The position numbers and the translations under genes are program-made. Below the pieces are notes generated by a model, which worked only from the letters and a program-made list of their open reading frames with translations, had not been told where the DNA came from and ran no database searches. Shown here in pieces: positions 1 to 5,983 of a stretch of 5,983 nucleotides of DNA (position 1 is its first letter; every line of letters starts with the position of its first letter). The stretch is from an uncultured Gammaproteobacteria bacterium (lineage in GTDB: Bacteria; Pseudomonadota; Gammaproteobacteria; Pseudomonadales; Pseudohongiellaceae), in the NCBI GenBank assembly GCA_903926285.1, contig CAIYIP010000429.1, positions 1 through 5,983 on the forward strand, in the 5' to 3' direction.

Positions 1-38
1 ATATCATCCCCGGTTACCTATAGCAACCAAACAGAAAC

Positions 39-43
39 AAAGG
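39..43 (+). promoter_or_regulatory. Ribosome binding site of the MFS transporter gene
   Basis: A purine-rich AAAGG lies 6 nt before the ATG at 50. It is a partial match to the Shine-Dalgarno consensus at a workable distance and supports this start. The remaining upstream sequence (1-38) is AT-rich, shows no clear -10/-35 pair, and is too short to reveal the real promoter. Confidence 0.5.
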
Positions 44-49
44 CAACCC

Positions 50-1405
50 ATGAGTCAAACGTTTCAGGTAAATGAATTCGTAGATGGTCAGAAAATTCGC
101 AGCTTCAATATCATGCTGTTGATCTGGAGTTTTCTAACGATGTTTGCCGATGGTTTCGACTTGAATTCACTTGGCTTTGCGGCGCCGGATCTCACCCGCG
201 AGTGGGGCGTGGAGCGCAGCGCGATGGGCAGCGTGCTAAGCGCCAACCTCTACGGCATCTTCATCGGCGCGCCGCTGCTCGGCTGGCTTGGCGACAAGTA
301 CGGCCGCCGCCCCCTCATCATCGGCGCTTCGTTTCTGTACGGCATCGTCACACTGATCATGGCCCACACCACAACGATGGAACAGATGATGGTACTGCGT
401 TTCATCGCCGGCCTCGGCATCGGTGGCATCATGCCCAACACTATCTCGCTCAACTCCGAGCTGTCGCCGAAGAAGTACCGTTCCATGCTGGTCATGCTGA
501 TGTTCATGGGCATCACGCTCGGCAGCACTGGCGTCGGTCTGATCGCCTACTACTTCATGCCCATCTACGGCTGGCCGGTGATCTTCAACGTCGGCGGCGT
601 GCTGCCGATCGCGGTCGCTATCGGCCTGATCTTTTTCCTGCCCGAGTCCCTCAAGCTGCTCGCCACCAAGCCAGAGCGGCACAAGGAATTGATCGCTATC
701 GCGCGCAAGATGCGTCCCGACCTTCAGGTCGCCGATGACGCGGTGTTCGTCAATCCGCCCGTCGTCGCCGGCAGCGAGGGCAAGATCGGCGAACTGTTCA
801 AAGGCGGTCTGGCACTGATCACCCCGTTGCTGTGGATCTGCTTCACGATCGCCTTGATGCTGAACTTCTTCCTCAACAATCTGATCCCGCTGATCTTCGA
901 CAAATACGGCCTGCCGGCGCAGGATGCCGCGCTCATCACCACGTGGTATCACACCGGCGGCACCTTCGGTGGTCTCGTCATCGCCTTCCTGCTCGACCGT
1001 ACCGGATTCCGGATCGTCGCCGCGCTTTTCCTCATCGCCGTTCCCAGCATCGCGCTGCTTGGCTTCGAGGGTATGCCCTTCCTGGGTCTCGCCATCGCCT
1101 CCACCATGGCCGGCATCACCATCCTCGGTGCGCAGGCAGGCAACAATGCAACTGCTGGCCTGATCTATCCCACCAACATCCGCGGCAAGGGCGTGGGCAT
1201 TGCGCTTTCGGTAGGCCGCATCGGTGCAATCGTCGGCCCCTACGCGGGCGCCGCGCTGCTTGGCATGGACATCACGATGCGAACGCTGTTTCTGGTGGCT
1301 TCCGCTCCCGTGCTGATCGGGGTTGTTGCCGCCGTGATACTCTCCTGGTTGTGTTATAAACGCTTCAACAGTTTTCAGCTTGATGACACACCGGTAGACA
1401 ATTGA
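50..1405 (+). CDS. MFS transporter, probable aromatic acid:H+ symporter (AAHS) family
   Basis: This is a complete 451-aa inner-membrane secondary transporter with about twelve hydrophobic helices, split by a hydrophilic central loop at about residues 201-253, as is usual for the major facilitator superfamily. Helix 1 carries D34-G-F-D37, the acidic motif typical of PcaK/BenK/MhpT-type aromatic acid:H+ symporters. The loop between helices 2 and 3 has the MFS signature G81-DKYGRRP-88, and a weaker copy (LDRTGFR, 315-321) sits between helices 8 and 9. L197-P-E-S follows helix 6, and the P374/R378/G379 to G389-R-I-G-A-I-V-G-P397 segment fits helix 11 of this family. By family knowledge it would import an aromatic or similar organic acid with protons; the substrate cannot be read from sequence, and no catabolic genes are visible. 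The start is supported by AAAGG 6 nt upstream. Base composition is odd: the core is far richer in G+C than both gene ends and the neighbours. It may share a transcript with the peptidase 16 nt downstream. Confidence 0.88.
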   Translation: MSQTFQVNEFVDGQKIRSFNIMLLIWSFLTMFADGFDLNSLGFAAPDLTREWGVERSAMGSVLSANLYGIFIGAPLLGWLGDKYGRRPLIIGASFLYGIVTLIMAHTTTMEQMMVLRFIAGLGIGGIMPNTISLNSELSPKKYRSMLVMLMFMGITLGSTGVGLIAYYFMPIYGWPVIFNVGGVLPIAVAIGLIFFLPESLKLLATKPERHKELIAIARKMRPDLQVADDAVFVNPPVVAGSEGKIGELFKGGLALITPLLWICFTIALMLNFFLNNLIPLIFDKYGLPAQDAALITTWYHTGGTFGGLVIAFLLDRTGFRIVAALFLIAVPSIALLGFEGMPFLGLAIASTMAGITILGAQAGNNATAGLIYPTNIRGKGVGIALSVGRIGAIVGPYAGAALLGMDITMRTLFLVASAPVLIGVVAAVILSWLCYKRFNSFQLDDTPVDN

Positions 1406-1421
1406 CACTGGGCCGATACAC

Positions 1422-4100
1422 ATGAGCAAAGTTCAGTCACAAGCGTTATTGCTGTTCATTGCGAGTTTAATGTCGCTGCTGGTAGCCTGCGGCGGCAACT
1501 CGTCTGGCACGCTTCCGGTTACTAATTCTCCTGACCCAGCGGTTGTCACTCGTCCCGAGCTGGGTTTGCTGACTGCAGACTATGCAAGTTTTCGCAAATC
1601 CCAGATCAGCGATCCGGCTTATCACCTTCAGCTTGACTTGCAGGAAGCCAGCGAAAGTTTCACAGGGGTTGTAGAAATCAGCTTTGACCTGAGTTCAGAC
1701 AACGTCTCGCCTGTCACTCTGGATTTTGATAGTGGTGAGATACAGAGACTAAGCGTTAATGGCACAACGATTGATGCCAACTACGAACATTGGTTTCTGA
1801 CTATTCCTGCTACTGAATTAATCACTGGCAGAAATATGCTCACTATTATTTACAGCCGCGCCTACGCCAATGATGGCGCAGGCCTGCATAAGTTTACTGA
1901 TCCGGAAAATGGCGAAGAATATTTCTACACCAATTTCGAACCCTACAGTGCCAATCGCCTGTTTCCGCATTTTGATCAACCTAATCTCAAAGCACGGCTT
2001 ACTCTGGAAGTAACTGTGCCTTCGTCATGGCACGTAATCGCCAATACCCAGGAAATAGAAATCCGCAATGAAGGCGGCAGAAACCATTGGCTATTTCCGG
2101 CCACCGTTCCGCTTTCCTCTTATGTGTATGCCATGCACGCAGGCCCTTATACGGTTTGGGAGAATAATGCCGGCGGTATTCCATTGAGGCTTTTTGCCCG
2201 TAAAGCACTGGCACCTTTTGTAGTACCTGAGGAATGGTTTATTCCGACGCAGCAGAGCTTTGCCTTCTTCCAGGATTACTTTGAAGTAGCCTACCCTTTC
2301 GGCAAATACGATCAGATCATCGTTCCAGACTTCAATCCCGGGGCGATGGAAAATGTCGGCGCGGTTACTTTTAATGAACGCTACGTAAGTCGTGGCGTAA
2401 AAAGTAATGCCCAGCTGCGTAATCTCGCAAGTGTCATCGCACACGAAATGTCGCACATGTGGTTTGGCAATCTTGTGACGATGGACTGGTGGAATGGTCT
2501 TTGGCTCAATGAAAGCTTTGCCACTTATATGGCCAATCTCGAACTCGACCAGGCTAGCAGTTTTGCGAATGCCTGGGATAATTACTACATCGGCAATAAA
2601 TTATCCGCATATACCGCGGATCAGCTGATCACTACCCATCCCATCGAATTGGAAGTCCCCTCTACGGCGGATGCCTTCGCGAATTTCGATGGCATCACCT
2701 ACGGCAAAGGTGGATCTGTACTCCGCCAACTGCCCTTTCTTATTGGCGAAGAAAATTTTCGGCTAGGTGTAATCAGCTATTTGAAAAAATATTCCTATGG
2801 CAATACAACTCTCGACAACTTTGTCGATGAACTGGCTACTGCCAGCGGCATGGATCTGGAACAGTGGAAACAGGAATGGCTTTACAATTCTGGCGTTAAT
2901 ACGATCCAGCCTGATTTCACTTGCAAAAATAACCAGATCTCTTCGTTCCGTTTGCTGCAAACCGTGCCGAAGCTGGCTACCGCAGACAAGCTACTGCGCT
3001 CGCAGCGCACCCAGGTTGGTTTCTATCATTACACCGATAATCAAATGGTCCAGAGTGCGGCCCTGCCAGTGACTTATACCGGAGCCGTTACTTATCTTGC
3101 CGAAGCAATCGGCCTGCCCTGCCCTGATCTTGCCTTGCCCAATGAAGGTGACTGGGCTTTTATGAAAATAAAGTTTGATGCCGGCTCCATGCAGACGCTC
3201 AATGAACACATCAATGATTTTCCTAACCCCACTACTCGCCTGATGTTATGGCAGTCATTGTGGGAAAGTGTCGATGCCGGGGATTTGCGCTTGTTGAGCT
3301 ATCTGGATTTTGTACTGAACAATCTTACGGATGAGCAGGATGATAATGTTGTACGTCATGTTAACGGTACTCTCTCCACAACATTTTCCTGGTTTTCGCG
3401 CTTTGGTGGTCATGACCAGGAAAAAGCGCGTATTGAGGAATTTTTATTTAATCAGCTGCAAGAAGCAGAGGCCGGCTCAGAACTCCAGAAAATCTGGTAT
3501 GACAGTTTTACAAGTCACGCTCATACTTCGCGTGCACTTGCCTACCTGTCGTCCCTGCTGTCTGCAACACGCGTTATAGAAGGGCTCTCCATAGATCAGG
3601 ATAAACGCTGGAACATAGTCGTGAGATTTAATCGTTTTCACTATGGTAACTACGTTGAATTGCTCGCTAACGAGCGTGGCCGTGATCCTTCTGACCAGGG
3701 GCAGAACATGGCACTGGCTGCAGAAGTTGTAAGACCTGCAGCCTCAATAAAAGACAAGTGGCTGGATGTCATCATCGATGCGCCGCTAAGCTACAAACTC
3801 GCTACTATGCGTAACGTAATGGCGTATCTGTTTCCGGATGAACAACTGGTACTGCTGGAACCAGAAGCCGAGCGGATACTTGCAGCTATAGCCAACCTCA
3901 ACAATGCGGCAACTGAAGAGTACCTTGGGGCATACGCTGATTATTTGGATGCAACCACCTGCACGCCTGCAAGTGCATCCAGGCTGGCGCAGGCCAATAT
4001 TGAATTTGCCAATCTCAACCCGTTGGTAAGCAAAGCCTATCTTGTTCATCAGCAAGAGGACGAGCGTTGTATCAGAATCAGGGCTGCGCTTGAACAGTGA
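1422..4100 (+). CDS. Secreted lipoprotein M1-family aminopeptidase (aminopeptidase N-like)
   Basis: This complete 892-aa zinc exopeptidase should remove N-terminal residues from peptides outside the cytoplasm. Residues 1-22 form a lipoprotein signal peptide ending in the lipobox L20-V-A-C23; Gly24 after the lipidated Cys favours outer-membrane sorting by the Lol system. A short Gly/Ser/Pro-rich linker follows, then an N-terminal beta domain (about 50-250) and the thermolysin-like catalytic domain (about 250-490). That domain has G307-AMEN-311, which binds the substrate's free amino group, and the zinc site H341-E-M-S-H345 plus E364 (HEXXH-X18-E). Y427 in the TYGKGG segment fits the transition-state tyrosine. 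A helical ERAP1-like C-terminal region fills about 590-892. The motif T170-N-F-E173-P with downstream FDQP recalls the Streptomyces lividans PepN branch more than E. coli PepN. The mature part has exactly four further cysteines (501, 567, 847, 883), which could form disulfides. ATG 1422 is the first usable start after an in-frame stop at 1395 and gives an intact signal peptide; only a weak GGG (1410-1412) precedes it. No key residue is missing, so it is probably active. Confidence 0.93.
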   Translation: MSKVQSQALLLFIASLMSLLVACGGNSSGTLPVTNSPDPAVVTRPELGLLTADYASFRKSQISDPAYHLQLDLQEASESFTGVVEISFDLSSDNVSPVTLDFDSGEIQRLSVNGTTIDANYEHWFLTIPATELITGRNMLTIIYSRAYANDGAGLHKFTDPENGEEYFYTNFEPYSANRLFPHFDQPNLKARLTLEVTVPSSWHVIANTQEIEIRNEGGRNHWLFPATVPLSSYVYAMHAGPYTVWENNAGGIPLRLFARKALAPFVVPEEWFIPTQQSFAFFQDYFEVAYPFGKYDQIIVPDFNPGAMENVGAVTFNERYVSRGVKSNAQLRNLASVIAHEMSHMWFGNLVTMDWWNGLWLNESFATYMANLELDQASSFANAWDNYYIGNKLSAYTADQLITTHPIELEVPSTADAFANFDGITYGKGGSVLRQLPFLIGEENFRLGVISYLKKYSYGNTTLDNFVDELATASGMDLEQWKQEWLYNSGVNTIQPDFTCKNNQISSFRLLQTVPKLATADKLLRSQRTQVGFYHYTDNQMVQSAALPVTYTGAVTYLAEAIGLPCPDLALPNEGDWAFMKIKFDAGSMQTLNEHINDFPNPTTRLMLWQSLWESVDAGDLRLLSYLDFVLNNLTDEQDDNVVRHVNGTLSTTFSWFSRFGGHDQEKARIEEFLFNQLQEAEAGSELQKIWYDSFTSHAHTSRALAYLSSLLSATRVIEGLSIDQDKRWNIVVRFNRFHYGNYVELLANERGRDPSDQGQNMALAAEVVRPAASIKDKWLDVIIDAPLSYKLATMRNVMAYLFPDEQLVLLEPEAERILAAIANLNNAATEEYLGAYADYLDATTCTPASASRLAQANIEFANLNPLVSKAYLVHQQEDERCIRIRAALEQ

Positions 4101-4132
4101 AATCAGCAGGACTTCCTTCCATCTGTTCAAGC
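4088..4132 (+). repeat. 10-bp perfect inverted repeat spanning the peptidase stop codon
   Basis: GCTTGAACAG at 4088-4097 is the exact reverse complement of CTGTTCAAGC at 4123-4132, with a 25-nt loop that contains the stop codon of the M1 gene. In RNA it could fold as a hairpin at the 3' end of that message. No T-tract follows, so it is not a canonical intrinsic terminator. It could protect the 3' end, act as a Rho-associated structure, or be a DNA-level operator near the argS promoter; the sequence does not decide between these. Confidence 0.5.
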
Positions 4133-4142
4133 CAAAGATGGA
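4118..4142 (+). repeat. 7-bp inverted repeat between the peptidase gene and argS
   Basis: TCCATCT at 4118-4124 pairs perfectly with AGATGGA at 4136-4142 around an 11-nt loop. It shares bases 4123-4124 with the 3' arm of the longer repeat at 4088-4132, and its loop covers the rest of that arm, so the two full stems cannot form together. No T-run follows. It is weak on its own and noted mainly because of this overlap. Confidence 0.3.
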
Positions 4143-4152
4143 CTGGATCGTG

Positions 4153-4158
4153 TAAAAT
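4153..4158 (+). promoter_or_regulatory. Probable -10 box of an argS promoter
   Basis: TAAAAT (5 of 6 matches to the sigma-70 -10 consensus) is followed directly by the C-rich discriminator CGCCCCC (4159-4165). Transcription would start near 4164-4166, leaving a leader of about 24 nt before argS. No good -35 hexamer lies 16-18 bp upstream; the bases there, around 4129-4136, read AAGCCAAA. G+C-rich discriminators are typical of translation-machinery promoters inhibited by ppGpp/DksA in gammaproteobacteria, so growth-rate control is a reasonable inference. The call rests on the hexamer, its position and the gene downstream. Confidence 0.45.
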
Positions 4159-4188
4159 CGCCCCCTTTCCAAAAATCAGCAGCTCTTC

Positions 4189-5910
4189 ATGAATCTCAAG
4201 CAGTATCTAGAAACGACAATAAGTGCAGTTCTGCACAAAATTACAGGCGAAACCAATTGTCCAGCGCTCGTAAACTATGCCAAGGATCCGCGCTTCGGTG
4301 ATTATCAGGCCAATGGTGTCATGGCGCTTGCCAAACGACTGGGCCGTAATCCGCGTGAGCTTGGCGCTGAAGTACTCAATCATCTCACGCTTGCACCTGT
4401 AGTCTGTAAGCTTGAATTGGCTGGCCCTGGCTTTATCAATCTGTTCATTGATCCAGAATTTTTGACAGCTACTCTGAATAAAATGGACCAGGCACAACTC
4501 GTTGCGCGCGCTGACAACCCGCAGACGATAGTGATTGATTATTCTTCACCGAACCTGGCCAAGGAAATGCACGTGGGCCATCTGCGTGGCACGATTATCG
4601 GGGATGCTATCGCACGGACTCTTACTTACCTTGGGCACAAGGTCATTCGCCATAATCACTTCGGTGACTGGGGTACCCAGTTCGGGATGCTGATTACCTA
4701 CATGCAAGAGTTACCAGGTGGTGCTGATCTGCATAACGAGCTCGCCAATCTTGAGGTGTTCTACCGAGCGGCCAAACAACGCTTTGACGCGGAGCCAGAT
4801 TTTGGCGAGAGAGCACGTGAAAATGTCGTGCGCTTGCAGGCGGGAGATCCTGACTGCCTGGCCAAATGGGAAAGTTTTATCAAGGTGTCGATAGCTCACT
4901 GTCAGGAGCTTTATGCGCACCTCGACATTACCTTGACTGAGAAAGATATTGTTCCGGAGAGTTTTTATAATGACAGACTGGAAGCTGTCATCATCTCCTT
5001 GACTGAAAAAAATCTTCTGACTGAATCTGCTGGTGCCCGCTGTGTTTTCCTCGACGGCTTTGTTACCCGCGAAGGTGATCCACAACCACTTATTGTCCAG
5101 AAGTCTGATGGCGGCTATCTGTATGCCACTACCGATCTTGCTGCTATCGGTTATCGCTGCAAGGAATTGCTGGCAGACCGGGTGTTGTACGTTGTGGATG
5201 CGCGCCAGAGCATGCATTTTCAGCAGGTATTCGCCACTGCAAAACTGGCGGGTTATGCGGGACCTGACAACACTCTTGAACATGTCAGTTACGGCACAAT
5301 GATGGGCAAGGATGGCAAACCCTTCAAAACCCGCAGTGGCGACACTATCAAGCTGGTCGATCTCTGTGATGAAAGTATTGAAAGGGCGTTTACGCTTGTC
5401 AGTTCAAAAAATCCCGACCTCGATGAAGTAGAACGCCAGCATATCTCAGCGCTCGTTGGTGTTGCTGCAGTTAAATACGCTGATTTAAGCAAGAATCGCA
5501 ACAGCGATTATGCGTTTGACTGGGACAGCATGCTTTCCTTTGACGGCAACACCGCGCCTTACCTGCTTTACGCTTATGCCCGTATTCGAAGTATTTTTCG
5601 AAAAGCTGCACTTGCTCCGGAAGCTCACTTCAACATCAACATCAGCGTTCCAGATGAACAAGCCCTCGCGCTCAAGCTCATCCAGTTTGCAGAAATTGTC
5701 GAACTGCTGGCAGAAACATGCCTGCCGAACCAGCTATGTCTCTATCTCTACGAGCTCGCCGGTACCTTTATGAAATTCTACGAATCCTGCCCTGTCCTGA
5801 AGGCAGAAGGTGCTGAACGGGAATCACGACTGGGCTTGTGTCAGTTGACGGCCCGCACGCTAAAACAAGGGCTGGAACTGCTGGGCATCACTACTCTTGA
5901 ACAGATGTAA
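4189..5910 (+). CDS. argS: Arginyl-tRNA synthetase
   Basis: This complete 573-aa cytoplasmic class I synthetase charges tRNA-Arg with arginine using ATP; enzymes of this family need the tRNA present to activate the amino acid. Residues 1 to about 90 form the ArgRS-specific N-terminal domain that contacts the tRNA elbow (FGDYQANG at 37-44 is characteristic). The Rossmann catalytic core begins at about 113 with the DYSSPNLAKEMHVGH segment, whose H128-V-G-H131 is the HIGH motif in its usual ArgRS form; HFGDWGTQFG follows. The second signature is the degenerate M371-MGKDGKPFKTR-382 that replaces KMSKS in many ArgRS enzymes, including E. coli's. From about N454 (TAPYLLYAYARI) to the end is the helical DALR anticodon-binding domain, closing with LTARTLKQGLELLGI. 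Length is nearly that of E. coli ArgS (577 aa as I recall it). The start is set by the match to the family N-terminus (MN-x-x-x-x-L), although no good Shine-Dalgarno sequence precedes it. The gene is essential in most bacteria, and nothing here suggests damage. Confidence 0.97.
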   Translation: MNLKQYLETTISAVLHKITGETNCPALVNYAKDPRFGDYQANGVMALAKRLGRNPRELGAEVLNHLTLAPVVCKLELAGPGFINLFIDPEFLTATLNKMDQAQLVARADNPQTIVIDYSSPNLAKEMHVGHLRGTIIGDAIARTLTYLGHKVIRHNHFGDWGTQFGMLITYMQELPGGADLHNELANLEVFYRAAKQRFDAEPDFGERARENVVRLQAGDPDCLAKWESFIKVSIAHCQELYAHLDITLTEKDIVPESFYNDRLEAVIISLTEKNLLTESAGARCVFLDGFVTREGDPQPLIVQKSDGGYLYATTDLAAIGYRCKELLADRVLYVVDARQSMHFQQVFATAKLAGYAGPDNTLEHVSYGTMMGKDGKPFKTRSGDTIKLVDLCDESIERAFTLVSSKNPDLDEVERQHISALVGVAAVKYADLSKNRNSDYAFDWDSMLSFDGNTAPYLLYAYARIRSIFRKAALAPEAHFNINISVPDEQALALKLIQFAEIVELLAETCLPNQLCLYLYELAGTFMKFYESCPVLKAEGAERESRLGLCQLTARTLKQGLELLGITTLEQM

Positions 5911-5927
5911 ATAAGTACCGCTCAGAA

Positions 5928-5974
5928 CCAGTCCAACTATTACAGTTGTAGACGAGGGTTATTCTCGATACTGG
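5928..5974 (+). other. Possible three-way-junction fold downstream of argS
   Basis: An outer pair CCAGT (5928-5932) / ACTGG (5970-5974) encloses two small hairpins: CAACT/AGTTG (5934-5938 / 5944-5948, loop 5 nt) and CGAG/CTCG (5953-5956 / 5964-5967, loop 7 nt). All stems are 4-5 bp, so chance is a serious explanation. No T-tract follows, which argues against a standard terminator for argS. The 73 nt after argS contain nothing else I can call. Confidence 0.2.
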
Positions 5975-5983
5975 GTCAAATAA

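Noticed and set aside
202..738. Plus-strand open frame of 178 codons in another frame of the transporter
   Set aside because: The product is an Arg/His-rich sequence typical of an out-of-frame reading of G+C-rich DNA, and it overlaps the conserved MFS helices.
1355..1360. TATAAA as a -10 box for the peptidase gene
   Set aside because: The nearest TTG-type -35 (TTGCCG, 1326-1331) is 23 bp away, too far, and nothing suitable lies at 16-18 bp.
1402..1407. Perfect TTGACA (-35 consensus) overlapping the stop codon of the transporter gene
   Set aside because: A -10 box 16-18 bp downstream would fall inside the start of the peptidase gene, and no TATAAT-like sequence is present there.
236..1429. 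Long open frame (397 codons) on the minus strand across the transporter gene
   Set aside because: It runs antisense to a clear MFS gene, its translation is highly charged and low in complexity (rich in D, E, H, Q, G) with no recognisable domain, and high G+C content makes such antisense frames common.
4711..5283. Minus-strand open frame of 190 codons within argS
   Set aside because: It is antisense to strongly conserved catalytic-core sequence and has no recognisable domain or start context.
5299..5334. Missing KMSKS motif in ArgRS
   Set aside because: The degenerate form (MMGKDGKPFKTR) is normal for this branch of arginyl-tRNA synthetases, including the E. coli enzyme, so it is not a defect.

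Overview
The window reads as ordinary chromosome from a gammaproteobacterium, though I cannot name the genus. The main clue is the last gene, an arginyl-tRNA synthetase whose length (573 aa) and motifs follow the E. coli-type enzyme closely. The two downstream genes have moderate base composition (roughly 42-50 % G+C in the stretches I counted). All three genes lie on the + strand and almost fill the window.

Layout: (1) 50-1405, a complete 12-helix major facilitator transporter most like the aromatic acid:H+ symporter (AAHS/PcaK-type) family; (2) 16 nt further on, 1422-4100, a complete secreted lipoprotein aminopeptidase of the M1 zinc-metallopeptidase family with intact catalytic motifs; (3) after an 88-nt gap, 4189-5910, complete argS. 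The 88-nt gap holds two overlapping, mutually exclusive inverted repeats and a likely -10 box with a C-rich discriminator for argS. The 73 nt after argS hold no gene, only a weak possible fold without a T-tract.

How they may work together: the transporter and peptidase are close enough to be co-transcribed, and both would serve nutrient uptake (an organic acid across the inner membrane; peptide trimming in the periplasm or at the outer membrane). There is no direct functional link in the sequence. argS is a housekeeping gene, probably with its own promoter. I see no tRNA, rRNA, CRISPR array, insertion sequence or toxin/defence module.

The most unusual signal is compositional. The core of the transporter gene (about 180-1320) is strongly G+C-rich with abrupt edges, while its first ~43 codons and last ~27 codons match the AT-richer neighbours. 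This suggests a mosaic gene. I found no convincing evidence of a new biological system; the other findings are modest.
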